Origin: Pseudomonadota bacterium
GTDB lineage: Bacteria > Pseudomonadota > Alphaproteobacteria > Sphingomonadales > Sphingomonadaceae
Assembly (NCBI GenBank): GCA_023387085.1
Contig: JAEWIL010000033.1
Coordinates: forward strand, 1 to 16,095
Length of the DNA stretch: 16,095 nt
Direction: 5' to 3'
This document shows positions 1-7,188 of this stretch, piece after piece. Within the stretch, counting starts at the first letter, position 1. Each line of letters opens with the position of its first letter. The translations under genes and the position numbers were made by a program. The notes under the pieces were generated by a model. The model searched no databases and had not been told where the DNA came from. It saw only the letters and a list, made by a program, of their open reading frames with translations.

Positions 1-25
1 GCCATGCGCCGCCTATGCGTTTCCG

Positions 26-73
26 GCTTCCCGGTCCCGAGCGTTCGCGCGCAGTGGCCGGGAAGCTTTTTTT
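26..73 (+). terminator. Rho-independent terminator upstream of fabF
   Basis: The 9-bp arm GCTTCCCGG (26-34) is perfectly complementary to CCGGGAAGC (58-66), and the second arm is followed at once by seven T (67-73). The loop is about 23 nt. This fits an intrinsic terminator for a + strand gene that ends before the window. In many proteobacteria that gene would be acpP, but this is an inference. If termination is partial, fabF could still receive read-through transcription. Confidence 0.75.
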
Positions 74-89
74 ATGGACGCGCGTCCAT
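74..89. promoter_or_regulatory. Perfect 16-bp palindrome in the fabF leader
   Basis: ATGGACGCGCGTCCAT is its own reverse complement over all 16 bases. It begins directly after the T tract of the terminator and lies 44-60 bp upstream of fabF. Palindromes of this kind are often operators for dimeric repressors, but I do not recognise this one. It could also be a simple hairpin in the leader. Function is unproven. Confidence 0.35.
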
Positions 90-139
90 CGAATTGATGC
101 GGCGACCTGCGGGGGCAGGGGCCGACGAAAGGAATGTCT

Positions 140-1399
140 ATGCGCCGGGTTGTGGTGACGGGTTTGGGTTTGGTGACGCCGCTGGGCGCCGACGTGGAAA
201 CCACGTGGAAAAATCTGATCGCCGGCAAATCGGGCGCGGGCCCGATCACCCATTTCGACGCGTCGGACCAGAAATGCACGATCGCGTGCGAGGTGAAGGG
301 CCCCGACCATGAATATGGCTTCGACCCCGGCAAGCGCGTCGACCACAAGGTCCAGCGCCAGGTCGATCCGTTCATCATTTTCGGTATCGATGCCGCCGGC
401 CAGGCGCTCGAAGACGCCGGGCTGACCGAGCTGACCGAAGAGCAGAAGGTTCGCGCCGGTTGCTCGATCGGGTCGGGCATCGGCGGCCTGCCGGGCATCG
501 AGAGCGAAAGCCTGTTGCTCGCCGAAAAGGGTCCCGGCCGCGTTTCGCCGCACTTTGTCCACGGCCGCCTGATCAACCTGATCTCGGGCCAGGTCAGCAT
601 CAAATATGGCCTGAAAGGTCCCAATCACGCGGTCGTCACCGCCTGCTCGACCGGTGCGCATTCGATCGGCGACGCGGCGCGGATGATCCGCGACGACGAC
701 GCCGACATCATGCTTGCGGGCGGCGCCGAGGCGACGATCTGCCCGATCGGCATCGCCGGCTTCGCACAGGCGCGCGCGCTCAACATGAGCTACAACGACC
801 GCCCCGAACAGGCGAGTCGTCCCTATGACAAGGACCGCGACGGCTTTGTGATGGGCGAAGGCGCGGGCGTTGTCGTGCTCGAGGAATATGAGCATGCCAA
901 GGCGCGCGGCGCCAAGATTTACGCCGAGGTGGTCGGCTACGGCCTGTCGGGCGACGCCTATCACGTCACCGCGCCCGATCCCGAGATGGACGGCGCGTAT
1001 CGCTCGATGGCGGCGGCGCTCAAGAAGGCGGGGATGACCCCCGCCGACATCGACTATATCAACGCGCACGGCACGTCGACGATGGCCGACACGATCGAAC
1101 TCGGCGCGGTGAAGCGGCTCTTCGGCGACGCGATGGCGAACGTGTCGATGAGCTCGACCAAGTCGGCGATCGGCCACCTGCTCGGCGGCGCGGGTGCGGT
1201 CGAGACGATCTTCTGCATCCTCGCGATCCGCGATCAGGTCGTCCCGCCGACGCTGAACCTCGACAATCCCGACGAAGGCACCGAAGGCGCCGACCTTGTC
1301 CCGAAGGTCGCGAAGAAGCGCAAGGTCCGCGCGGCGCTCAACAACAGCTTCGGCTTCGGCGGCACCAACGCCAGCCTGATCGTCAAGGCGGTAGACTGA
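140..1399 (+). CDS. fabF: Beta-ketoacyl-ACP synthase II (FabF)
   Basis: This condensing enzyme elongates fatty acids in the cytoplasm by joining malonyl-ACP to acyl-ACP (type II fatty-acid synthesis). It shows the thiolase-fold Cys-His-His triad: Cys in TACSTGAH (residue 169 from this start), His in NAHGTST (310) and His in SAIGHLLGG (346). It also has the glycine-rich end NNSFGFGGTNAS. At 419 residues it matches the family (about 413). Two ATGs lie in frame at 134 and 140. The AAGGA at 129-133 touches the first but sits 6 nt before the second, so 140, giving MRRVVVTGLG, is preferred. mltG follows after 5 nt, which suggests co-transcription. Identification is secure; only the start is debatable. 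Confidence 0.97.
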   Translation: MRRVVVTGLGLVTPLGADVETTWKNLIAGKSGAGPITHFDASDQKCTIACEVKGPDHEYGFDPGKRVDHKVQRQVDPFIIFGIDAAGQALEDAGLTELTEEQKVRAGCSIGSGIGGLPGIESESLLLAEKGPGRVSPHFVHGRLINLISGQVSIKYGLKGPNHAVVTACSTGAHSIGDAARMIRDDDADIMLAGGAEATICPIGIAGFAQARALNMSYNDRPEQASRPYDKDRDGFVMGEGAGVVVLEEYEHAKARGAKIYAEVVGYGLSGDAYHVTAPDPEMDGAYRSMAAALKKAGMTPADIDYINAHGTSTMADTIELGAVKRLFGDAMANVSMSSTKSAIGHLLGGAGAVETIFCILAIRDQVVPPTLNLDNPDEGTEGADLVPKVAKKRKVRAALNNSFGFGGTNASLIVKAVD

Positions 1400-1404
1400 C
1401 CGTC

Positions 1405-2334
1405 GTGCGCTGGCTGCTTGCAGCCTTGCTGGCCCTGATGCTCGCCGCCTGTTCGGGCGGCGCGCCGCGCGATACGGTCGTGGTGATCCCGGCCGGAACC
1501 AGCGTGGCCAAGGCCAGCGAAATTCTTGAAAAATCGGGCGCGGTGTCGGCATCGAGTTTCCGCAACCAGGCGCGCTTCTTTGGATCGAGCGCCCCGATCA
1601 AGCCGGGCGAATACAAGATCGAGGCGGGGATGGGCGCGGGCGATATTCTGCGCCTGCTCCAGTCGGGCAAGACGATCCAGCGGCTGGTGATGATCCCCGA
1701 GGGCATGCCGTCGATCATGGTGTGGGAACGGCTGATGGCCGAAAAACGGCTGACCGGCTCGATCCCGGTCCCCGCCGAGGGCAGCATATTGCCCGACAGC
1801 TATGCCTTCACCACCGGCGAAAGCCGCGCCGCCGTCGTCAAGCGGATGCAGGCGGCGATGGACAAGGCCTTCGCCGAGCTTTGGGCCAAGCGCAGCCCGC
1901 GGACCGCGGCGAAGGACCGCAACGAGGCGATCACGCTCGCCTCGATCGTCGAGAAGGAAACCGGTGTGCCGTCGGAGCGTCGCACCGTCGCCGGCGTCTA
2001 TACCAACCGGCTCGCGGTGGGGATGAAATTGCAGGCCGACCCGACGATCATCTATCCGATCACCAAGGGCAAGCCGCTCGGCCGCCGTATCCTGCGCTCG
2101 GAAATCGTCGCGGTGAACGATTATAACACCTATGCGATGATCGGCCTGCCCAAGGGGCCGATCGCCAATCCGGGCAAGGCATCGATCGCCGCGGTGCTCG
2201 ACCCCGAAGCGAACGATTATCTCTATTTCGTCGCCAAGGGCGATGGCGGCCATATTTTCGCGCGCACGCTGGCCGAGCATAATGCCAATGTGCAGAAATG
2301 GTACCAGCTCCGCCGCGACAGGGGCGAGATGTAG
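1405..2334 (+). CDS. mltG: Endolytic transglycosylase MltG, lipoprotein-like N-terminus
   Basis: MltG (YceG family) cleaves nascent glycan strands in the periplasm and ends peptidoglycan polymerisation. Seen here: a short hydrophobic N-terminus ending in LAAC (Cys16), a LysM-like stretch (about 24-50), the catalytic-glutamate motif ASIVEKETG (Glu183/Glu185), the family signature LQADPTIIYP, and YLYFVAKGDGGHIF near the C-terminus. The protein has 309 residues, close to the usual size. The start is a GTG 5 nt after the fabF stop with only a weak Shine-Dalgarno, so translation is probably coupled to fabF. The lipobox is unusual, because characterised MltG such as the E. coli enzyme is held by a transmembrane helix; here acylation at Cys16 is predicted. 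Function is confident and the anchoring mode is inferred. Confidence 0.95.
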   Translation: MRWLLAALLALMLAACSGGAPRDTVVVIPAGTSVAKASEILEKSGAVSASSFRNQARFFGSSAPIKPGEYKIEAGMGAGDILRLLQSGKTIQRLVMIPEGMPSIMVWERLMAEKRLTGSIPVPAEGSILPDSYAFTTGESRAAVVKRMQAAMDKAFAELWAKRSPRTAAKDRNEAITLASIVEKETGVPSERRTVAGVYTNRLAVGMKLQADPTIIYPITKGKPLGRRILRSEIVAVNDYNTYAMIGLPKGPIANPGKASIAAVLDPEANDYLYFVAKGDGGHIFARTLAEHNANVQKWYQLRRDRGEM

Positions 2335-2376
2335 CCAAGGCGGCGCAATCGGGGCCGCAGAAGAAGGGGAGACGCC

Positions 2377-3528
2377 ATGCGCCGCTTTCCGGGATTTTCG
2401 ATCGCGGTTTTCGCGCTTGCCGCCTGCATGAACGGCGGCGCGTCGGGGCAGGCGACCTCCGGCATACGCATCGACGACGGACCGACACTCGGCGCGCCGC
2501 GCGCGACGCATCAGCTGATCGCGACGGGGGAGGGGACATTGCTCGCGATCGGCGGATGCGTTCGCGCCGGCTGCGAAGCGGGACCTGAAAGCGCGACCGT
2601 CGACATCATCGACGCCGCGACGATGACGCGCACGGCGAGCAGTCATCTGCTCGCCGAACGGATCCAGCCGTCGGCTGCGCCGTTGCCCGACGGACGCGTG
2701 CTGGTGCTGGGCGGCTGGGTCGATGGCCGTGTGTCGGCGACCACCGAAATCTTCGACCCGGCAACCGGCAAATCGGCGGCCGGCCCGACGCTTGCCGCGC
2801 CGCGCAACGCGCCGACGGTCGCCCGGCTCGCCGACGGCAGGATTCTGATCGCCGGCGGCTATGACGGAAACGACGTGCGCGCCGACGCCGAAATCTTCGA
2901 CCCCGCGACGGGGCGCCTTCATCCGGCGGGATCGCTCGGCACGGCGCGAAGCGGTGCGACCGGCACGCTGCTGACCGACGGCCGCGTTCTCGTCGGCGGC
3001 GGCGGCCGCCCCGACCGCGAGCCGCGCCGGGCGCTGGCGAGCGCGGAGATATTCGATCCGGCGACGATGCGCTTCCGGCCTGTCGGCGCGCTCGCCGCCG
3101 CGCGCTACAAACATGGCGCGGTCCGCCTCGCGAACGGCGACGTGCTGGTCGTCGGCGGGTCCGACGCGCGCGACTATGGCGGCAAGCTGCGGTCGGTCGA
3201 GCGCTTCGATGTGCGGACGGAGCGTTTCGTTCCGGCGGGGCGGCTCGCCAGTGCGCGCTTCAAGATCGCCGACGGCCTGCTGTTGCTCCCCGGCGACCGT
3301 GTGCTCGTCGCCGCGGGCGATGCGATGCCGGAGATATTCGACATCGCCAGCGGGACCGGCACCCGGCTCGATCATGATCTCGGCGGCCAGTGGAACTATA
3401 TGACGGTGGCGCGCGCGAGCGCCGACACGGCGCTGCTCGCGGGAGGTTATCGCGAAGGGCGGATCGAGCCGACCGACCGCAGCTGGATCATCCACCTGCC
3501 CAAAACTGCCACGGGGGCATCGATATGA
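2377..3528 (+). CDS. Kelch-repeat beta-propeller lipoprotein
   Basis: The protein is predicted to be exported and lipid-anchored: a basic start and hydrophobic run end in the lipobox LAAC (Cys17), followed by a small Gly/Ser-rich linker. The mature part is built of about 50-residue kelch-type repeats. Each has a GRVLVLGG-like strand with a di-glycine or close variant (near residues 59, 112, 160, 208, 260, 313, 356), and several have an EIFDPATG-like strand. Seven such units are countable, which fits a closed seven-bladed propeller resembling the galactose-oxidase/kelch superfamily. Cys61 and Cys66 in the first blade might form a disulfide. No catalytic residues of galactose oxidase are evident, so binding or scaffolding is as likely as enzymatic activity. 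The GGGGA at 2366-2370 supports the ATG. The stop overlaps the next gene's start (ATGA). Confidence 0.85.
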   Translation: MRRFPGFSIAVFALAACMNGGASGQATSGIRIDDGPTLGAPRATHQLIATGEGTLLAIGGCVRAGCEAGPESATVDIIDAATMTRTASSHLLAERIQPSAAPLPDGRVLVLGGWVDGRVSATTEIFDPATGKSAAGPTLAAPRNAPTVARLADGRILIAGGYDGNDVRADAEIFDPATGRLHPAGSLGTARSGATGTLLTDGRVLVGGGGRPDREPRRALASAEIFDPATMRFRPVGALAAARYKHGAVRLANGDVLVVGGSDARDYGGKLRSVERFDVRTERFVPAGRLASARFKIADGLLLLPGDRVLVAAGDAMPEIFDIASGTGTRLDHDLGGQWNYMTVARASADTALLAGGYREGRIEPTDRSWIIHLPKTATGASI

Positions 3529-4280
3529 CGAGAAACGCCAAACTCTTCCTGCACGGCGTTCCCGACAGCCCGGCGATCTGGCGGCCGCTGCTCGCGGCGC
3601 TCGACCTTGGCGATACGCCCGTCGCGGTGCCCGCGCTGCCGGGCTTCACCGGTCCGCTGCCTGCCGGCTTCACGCCGACGAAGGAGGCCTATGCGGACTG
3701 GGCCGTGGGCGAGGCCGCAGCCCTCGCCGCCGACCATGGACCCGTCGACATCGTCGGCCATGACTGGGGCGCGTTGATCGCCCAGCGCGCGGCGATGCTG
3801 CGCCCCGATCTTTTCCGCAGCTGGGCGGTATCGAATGCGGTGATCGATCCCGACTATCGCGGACACCGGATCGCGCGGATCTGGAACACGCCCGTCCTCG
3901 GCGAAATCTTCATGGCGCTGAGCAAGCCGGCGGCGCTTGCCAAAGGGCTCGCCGAGCAAGGGATGCCCGCCGACATCGCCACGGAAGAAGCCGCGCAATG
4001 GGCGAACAAGGACAAGCGCCGCGCGATCCTGAAACTTTATCGCTCGGCCAACGGCCTGAACTTCAGTGACGACTGGGCGCGCGACCTCGACCGGCTGCCC
4101 GCGAACGGCGCGCTGATCTGGGGCGAGGGCGACCCCTATGTCGAGCCGTCGGTCGCCGAGCGATTCGCTGCCGACAATGATGTGCCGCTGACATTCATCA
4201 GGGGCGCGGGGCATTGGGCGATCGCGGAACGTCCCGCGGAGGTGGCGGCGGCGCTGACGGCCTTCTGGAACAGCCTGTAA
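3525..4280 (+). CDS. Alpha/beta hydrolase with Asp nucleophile (epoxide hydrolase/dehalogenase-like)
   Basis: This is a cytoplasmic alpha/beta-hydrolase-fold enzyme of 251 residues with no signal peptide. The oxyanion-hole motif HGVPDS is near residue 10. The nucleophile elbow is GHDWGA (Asp80, Trp81), the likely acid is Asp203 in WGEGDPY, and the catalytic His is His230 in GAGHWAIAERP. An Asp nucleophile followed by Trp is typical of haloalkane dehalogenases and epoxide hydrolases. However, haloalkane dehalogenases usually carry Asn after HG for halide binding and this protein has Val, so a classical dehalogenase is less likely. Substrate is unknown. The ATG overlaps the stop of the kelch gene as ATGA, so the two are translationally coupled. 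An in-frame upstream start inside the kelch gene is not needed. Confidence 0.85.
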   Translation: MTRNAKLFLHGVPDSPAIWRPLLAALDLGDTPVAVPALPGFTGPLPAGFTPTKEAYADWAVGEAAALAADHGPVDIVGHDWGALIAQRAAMLRPDLFRSWAVSNAVIDPDYRGHRIARIWNTPVLGEIFMALSKPAALAKGLAEQGMPADIATEEAAQWANKDKRRAILKLYRSANGLNFSDDWARDLDRLPANGALIWGEGDPYVEPSVAERFAADNDVPLTFIRGAGHWAIAERPAEVAAALTAFWNSL

Positions 4281-4389
4281 CTACTCGATAATATTATTTC
4301 ATCGGTTTGAACGATTATTGTGACCAGATAAATCGATTGGCGGGCGGGGCGGATTTCCGCCATCGCGGTTTCACGAGAAAGGGCGTCCC

Positions 4390-4995
4390 ATGGACGACGG
4401 CACATCCCCCTCCCGATCGCCGCGTCCATCCCTTCTCGAGCCAACCGATCCGGGCTTTCCCCCTCCCGTCTGGATCTCTGGCGCCGCGCCCATCATTGTT
4501 ACTGCAACGATGGGTGCGGCCGACCAGCGGCGGTTCGACCGGCTTCGCCGCGCGCATTTTCCGCCCGATCGCAATCACCTGCCGGCGCATATCACGCTCT
4601 TTCATCACCTCCCTCCGTCGTGCCGCGACGAACTCGACGGCCTCCTCCGTCAAATCTCCAACGATACGCCGCCGCCCGCGGCCCGGGTGCTGGCGCCCTA
4701 TTCCTTGGGGAAGGGCGTTGCGTACCGGATCGAAAGCCCGCAGCTGCTGGCGGTCCGCGCCCGCATCGCCGACCGCTTCGGCGGCTTGCTCACCGCGCAG
4801 GACCGGGGAACGCCGCGACTGCATATCACGGTACAGAACAAGGTATCGCCAACGGCGGCGCGGGCGTTGCTGGCCGACCTGGCGCAAGGCTTTCAGCCGG
4901 GGCTGCTCACGATCGCGGGCCTTGCGGCCGATTATTATCGCGGTGGCCCGTGGGAGCGCATTTTCGCGCGTAATTTTCGGGGGCCGCGCACATGA
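4390..4995 (+). CDS. 2H phosphoesterase / 2'-5' RNA ligase family protein
   Basis: Two HxT motifs typical of the 2H phosphoesterase superfamily are present: HITL (His67) and HITV (His145), about 78 residues apart. The stretch RAHFPPDRNHLPAHITLF resembles a bacterial subgroup annotated as 2'-5' RNA ligase (ThpR-like). Family members act on 2',3'-cyclic phosphates or 2'-5' linkages in RNA; the substrate here is unknown. The protein has 201 residues and appears cytoplasmic. The AAAGGG at 4378-4383, 6 nt before the ATG, supports this start, although the conserved domain begins only near residue 33 (APIIVTA), leaving a Pro/Ser-rich N-terminal extension. It stands between the hydrolase (109 nt upstream) and the tRNA-Met promoter. 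Confidence 0.85.
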   Translation: MDDGTSPSRSPRPSLLEPTDPGFPPPVWISGAAPIIVTATMGAADQRRFDRLRRAHFPPDRNHLPAHITLFHHLPPSCRDELDGLLRQISNDTPPPAARVLAPYSLGKGVAYRIESPQLLAVRARIADRFGGLLTAQDRGTPRLHITVQNKVSPTAARALLADLAQGFQPGLLTIAGLAADYYRGGPWERIFARNFRGPRT

Positions 4996-4997
4996 TA

Positions 4998-5026
4998 TTG
5001 ACCGCGGCCCGGAGCCTGCCTATAGG
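4998..5026 (+). promoter_or_regulatory. Sigma70-type promoter of tRNA-Met
   Basis: TTGACC (4998-5003) and TATAGG (5021-5026) are separated by exactly 17 bp. They begin 3 nt after the stop of the preceding gene and lie about 30 nt ahead of the tRNA, as expected for a tRNA promoter with a short 5' leader (start predicted near 5033). The two hexamers each differ from consensus by one or two bases. Confidence 0.7.
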
Positions 5027-5056
5027 CGCGGCTCGCCCGAAGCGGCGACCCTTTGG

Positions 5057-5133
5057 GGCGGAGTAGCTCAGCCGGTTAGAGCAGCGGAATCATAATCCGC
5101 GTGTCGGGGGGTCGAGTCCCTCCTCCGCTACCA
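5057..5133 (+). tRNA. tRNA-Met (CAT), elongator type
   Basis: The 77-nt cloverleaf is complete. The acceptor stem GGCGGAG pairs with CTCCGCT (one G-U at the base). The D-arm is TAGCTCAGCCGGTTAGAGCA. The anticodon stem GCGGA/TCCGC encloses loop ATCATAA with CAT at 5091-5093. The T-arm contains the GTCGAGTCC loop region, and the CCA end is encoded (5131-5133). CAT can mean initiator Met, elongator Met or Ile2. The base-paired first position and the overall similarity to alphaproteobacterial elongator tRNA-Met favour that reading. AT-richer DNA with a polymerase relic starts right behind it, so the gene may have been an integration site. Confidence 0.96.
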
Positions 5134-5408
5134 AGGCGTCTAAGTCATTGAAATAACTAGATATTTTATGCATCTGGTAGCTGCCACATTGGTAGCGTGA
5201 TGAAAGATAACCCATTGAAATCGTGGGGATGAATTTCCGACTTCGGCTAAAATTTGCGATTCAATATCTGATTTTGGGGATGTCGTTTGCCCTACGCATA
5301 GGACAGCTGTGCGCCCGATCTAAGACGTAGCCGGCCACGTAGCGGGAAGCCCGTTAGCGGACATTTGTTGACGGCGGCAAATCGCTGCTACAACCAAATC
5401 TGTCTCGC
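5134..5408. other. Gene-free, AT-richer stretch behind the tRNA
   Basis: No convincing gene is visible in these 275 nt. It contains TGGTAGC twice (5175-5181 and 5190-5196). The longer form TTGGTAGCG (5189-5197) is the inverted copy of the tRNA 3' end CGCTACCAA (5126-5134). An imperfect palindrome TGGTAGCTGCCA spans 5175-5186. The composition contrasts with the GC-rich genes on both sides, consistent with foreign DNA. No integrase gene is present in the window. Confidence 0.5.
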
Positions 5409-6304
5409 TCATGCTGGCGCGAAGGAGCTTATCGAAGCCTTGCCCTTGACCCGGCCTTCGAGTTGCGCGGTCATAATGCTCTCGAACGCTGCGACTACCT
5501 TGGGTGGCATTTCCGGCAGCTCATGTTCGAATAGCAGCGCATCGTGCATGGGCAGCAAAATTGTAACATCCTCAATTTTGCTGACTTCTAAAAGCGCCTT
5601 TTTGAAAAAGAGCGAAGCTGTACCCTGAACCACTTGACTGACCGCGGAGCGCTGCTCTCTTCCTGTCAACTGCCCCTTCTCGTTGCGGGTATAATGGTTG
5701 ACTTCCGACGTTGCGATGCGACCCTCACTCTTAAACGTTTCCCAAATCGATTTCTTCCATTCTTCGTATCTGGCGAACTGACGGAAAGCGCTCTTTGCAT
5801 TTTCGCGACTGGCGCCGAGCGAGACCGCTGCGTCGATGAGGGCCTTCCTGCTCATGCCGTATGCATATGAGAGGAAGAGCTGTTTGGCTGCTTTTCGGTT
5901 ATTCTCGAGGCCCAGGTGGGTGGAAGCGAACAGGTCATACATATCGCCCGAGCCATAAAGCGCTATCAGCTCTGGATCTTCCGACAAGGCGGCCATGATT
6001 CCAACTTCGTACTGATCAAAATCGACGTAACAAAGCTGGAAACCCGCCCGCGCTCCAATGATCGTTCGATACTTCTTGGGCAAGTTCTGCAGCGAAGGGC
6101 TCCGCAATTGGATACGGGACGTCCTCGATCCAAAGATATCGACGATAGGAGTTGGGCAACCGCTCGATAGAGAGAGAGTGATGATAACGTTTGCTTGGCG
6201 GCGTCAAATTCCTGAAGCGCAATAAGCTTGGAGCAAGCACGAGCTGCGTATGCAAACATGATCGCGAGGGGGGCGTTTCTTCCTGCGTTCAACGTCGATT
6301 CTCA
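5409..6304 (-). pseudogene. Family-A DNA polymerase remnant, 5' part disrupted
   Basis: The 3' part (6107 down to 5409, about 232 codons) encodes a polymerase-I-like core. It has RSPSLQNLP, motif A YVDFDQYEVG (Asp corresponding to D705 of Klenow), motif B RKAAKQLFLSYAYGMS (Arg, Lys, Tyr-Gly conserved), QGTASLFFK and motif C LPMHDALLFE. The frame continues 5' through VDIFGSRTSRIQ and is then lost. The matching upstream sequence (SKLIALQEFDAAKQTLSSL) lies in another frame, and the switch falls beside a (CT)5 tract (6169-6178). That upstream frame is closed by a TGA at 6302-6304, beyond which weak similarity may continue to about 6500. No exonuclease domain or ATG start is recognisable. Such polymerases occur in phages and integrative elements. 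Two differences from Klenow are Leu at the F762 position and Ala after the motif C HD. Confidence 0.75.
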
Positions 6305-6560
6305 TAGTTCTGTGACCACGGCCAGCGATTCAACAGGATGAATTCGGGGGCGGAGGTTCGGAAGGGCTAGCCCCTGCTGCAAGGCGACCATAGCGCAACG
6401 CTTATTGCCAATATGTGCTTGGCTTGTAGCTGAGAGGCCCAGGCTAGATTCATATGTCTGCGAACTCGAGGGTCCGCTTTCTTCTTGGCCGCCTGCCAAA
6501 GCTGCCAGTCCGCTACCGGCCAGAGGCGGCGGGCCGGAAACTACCGACCCGCCAGCCGTA
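6305..6560. other. Decayed or non-coding DNA between polymerase relic and reductase gene
   Basis: No intact gene is seen. On the - strand one frame stays open from 6574 to the TGA at 6302 (including ALPNLRPRIHPVE) and continues into the polymerase relic, so part of this stretch may be its decayed 5' end. The boundary back to GC-rich chromosomal sequence lies near 6480-6560. No direct copy of the tRNA 3' end that would mark a right attachment site was found. Confidence 0.4.
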
Positions 6561-7162
6561 TCAATCGAACTTTACGAGATTGAGCGCGGGAAGCGGTCCG
6601 CCCGGGAACTGGACCAGCCGTCCGCCGATTGCGAGCGAGCCGAGATCGATCCCGGCAAAGCCGATCCGGTCGATCAGCGCGCCTATCTCTGCCTTGGCGG
6701 CGGCATCGTCGCCCGAATAGAAGAGCACGCGCCTGCCGCCTTCGCTCGCCGGGTCGCCGGAAAGCTGGTGAGGATGGAGGTGGTTGAACGCTTTCACCAC
6801 CCGCAGCCCGGAACCATCTCTGCGAAGACTTCCGAAGAGACGCGCCCGCCGAGATCGAAGGGCTTGAAGAGCGGTGGCTCGATCGGATTGTTCGTATCGA
6901 CGACGATACGGCCGGCGAAGTCAGGCAGACCGCCCAGCGCCGCCGGCAACTTCGACCAGTTCACCGCGACAATGACGATATCCTGCGCGGCGGCATCCTC
7001 GCGCGAACCGGCCGCGATGCCGGATCCTATCGCTGCGACGACGTCGGCCAGGGTTTCGGGTCCGCGGCTGTTTGCAAGCGTGGCGGGGATGCCGTGCTTC
7101 GCGAGTGCGGCGGCGATGGCGCGGCCGATGTGTCCGGCGCCGATGATTCCAATAGTGGACAT
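6561..7162 (-). pseudogene. F420-dependent NADP reductase-like protein, frameshifted
   Basis: The first 122 codons form a Rossmann domain: GIIGAGHIG at residues 5-13, NSRGPETL (31-38) for the NADP 2'-phosphate, VAVNWSKLP, and TNNPIEPP. After SSEVFAEMVPG the frame runs into a TGA (6794-6796). The natural continuation, VVKAFNHLHPHQL through GGRRVLFYSGDDA to PGGPLPALNLVKFD, is in another frame and ends at 6561. Joined, they give about 200 residues, the normal size for this family of small NAD(P)-binding reductases. The missing base lies about 6801-6806. The sequence otherwise looks intact, so a recent mutation or a sequencing error is likelier than old decay. The AAAGGAA upstream supports the ATG at 7162. 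It follows the SDR gene by 26 nt as the second gene of a pair. Confidence 0.85.
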
Positions 7163-7188
7163 GATGAAGTTCCTTTCGCGTTTGAAGG

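Noticed and set aside
1234..3495. Very long open frame (about 750 codons) antisense to mltG and the kelch gene
   Set aside because: Its translation is low-complexity Arg/Gly/Ala-rich with no family similarity; long antisense frames are usual in GC-rich DNA.
4281..4320. AT-rich, partly symmetric stretch after the alpha/beta hydrolase as a terminator
   Set aside because: The dyads (CGATAAT and ATTATTG) are short and mismatched and no T tract follows a stable stem.
5365..6170. Small + strand frames in the AT-richer block
   Set aside because: They lie opposite the polymerase relic, lack ribosome binding sites and show no recognisable domain.
6480..6560. A second attachment site at the far end of the AT-richer block
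   Set aside because: No direct copy of the tRNA 3' end was found there by eye.
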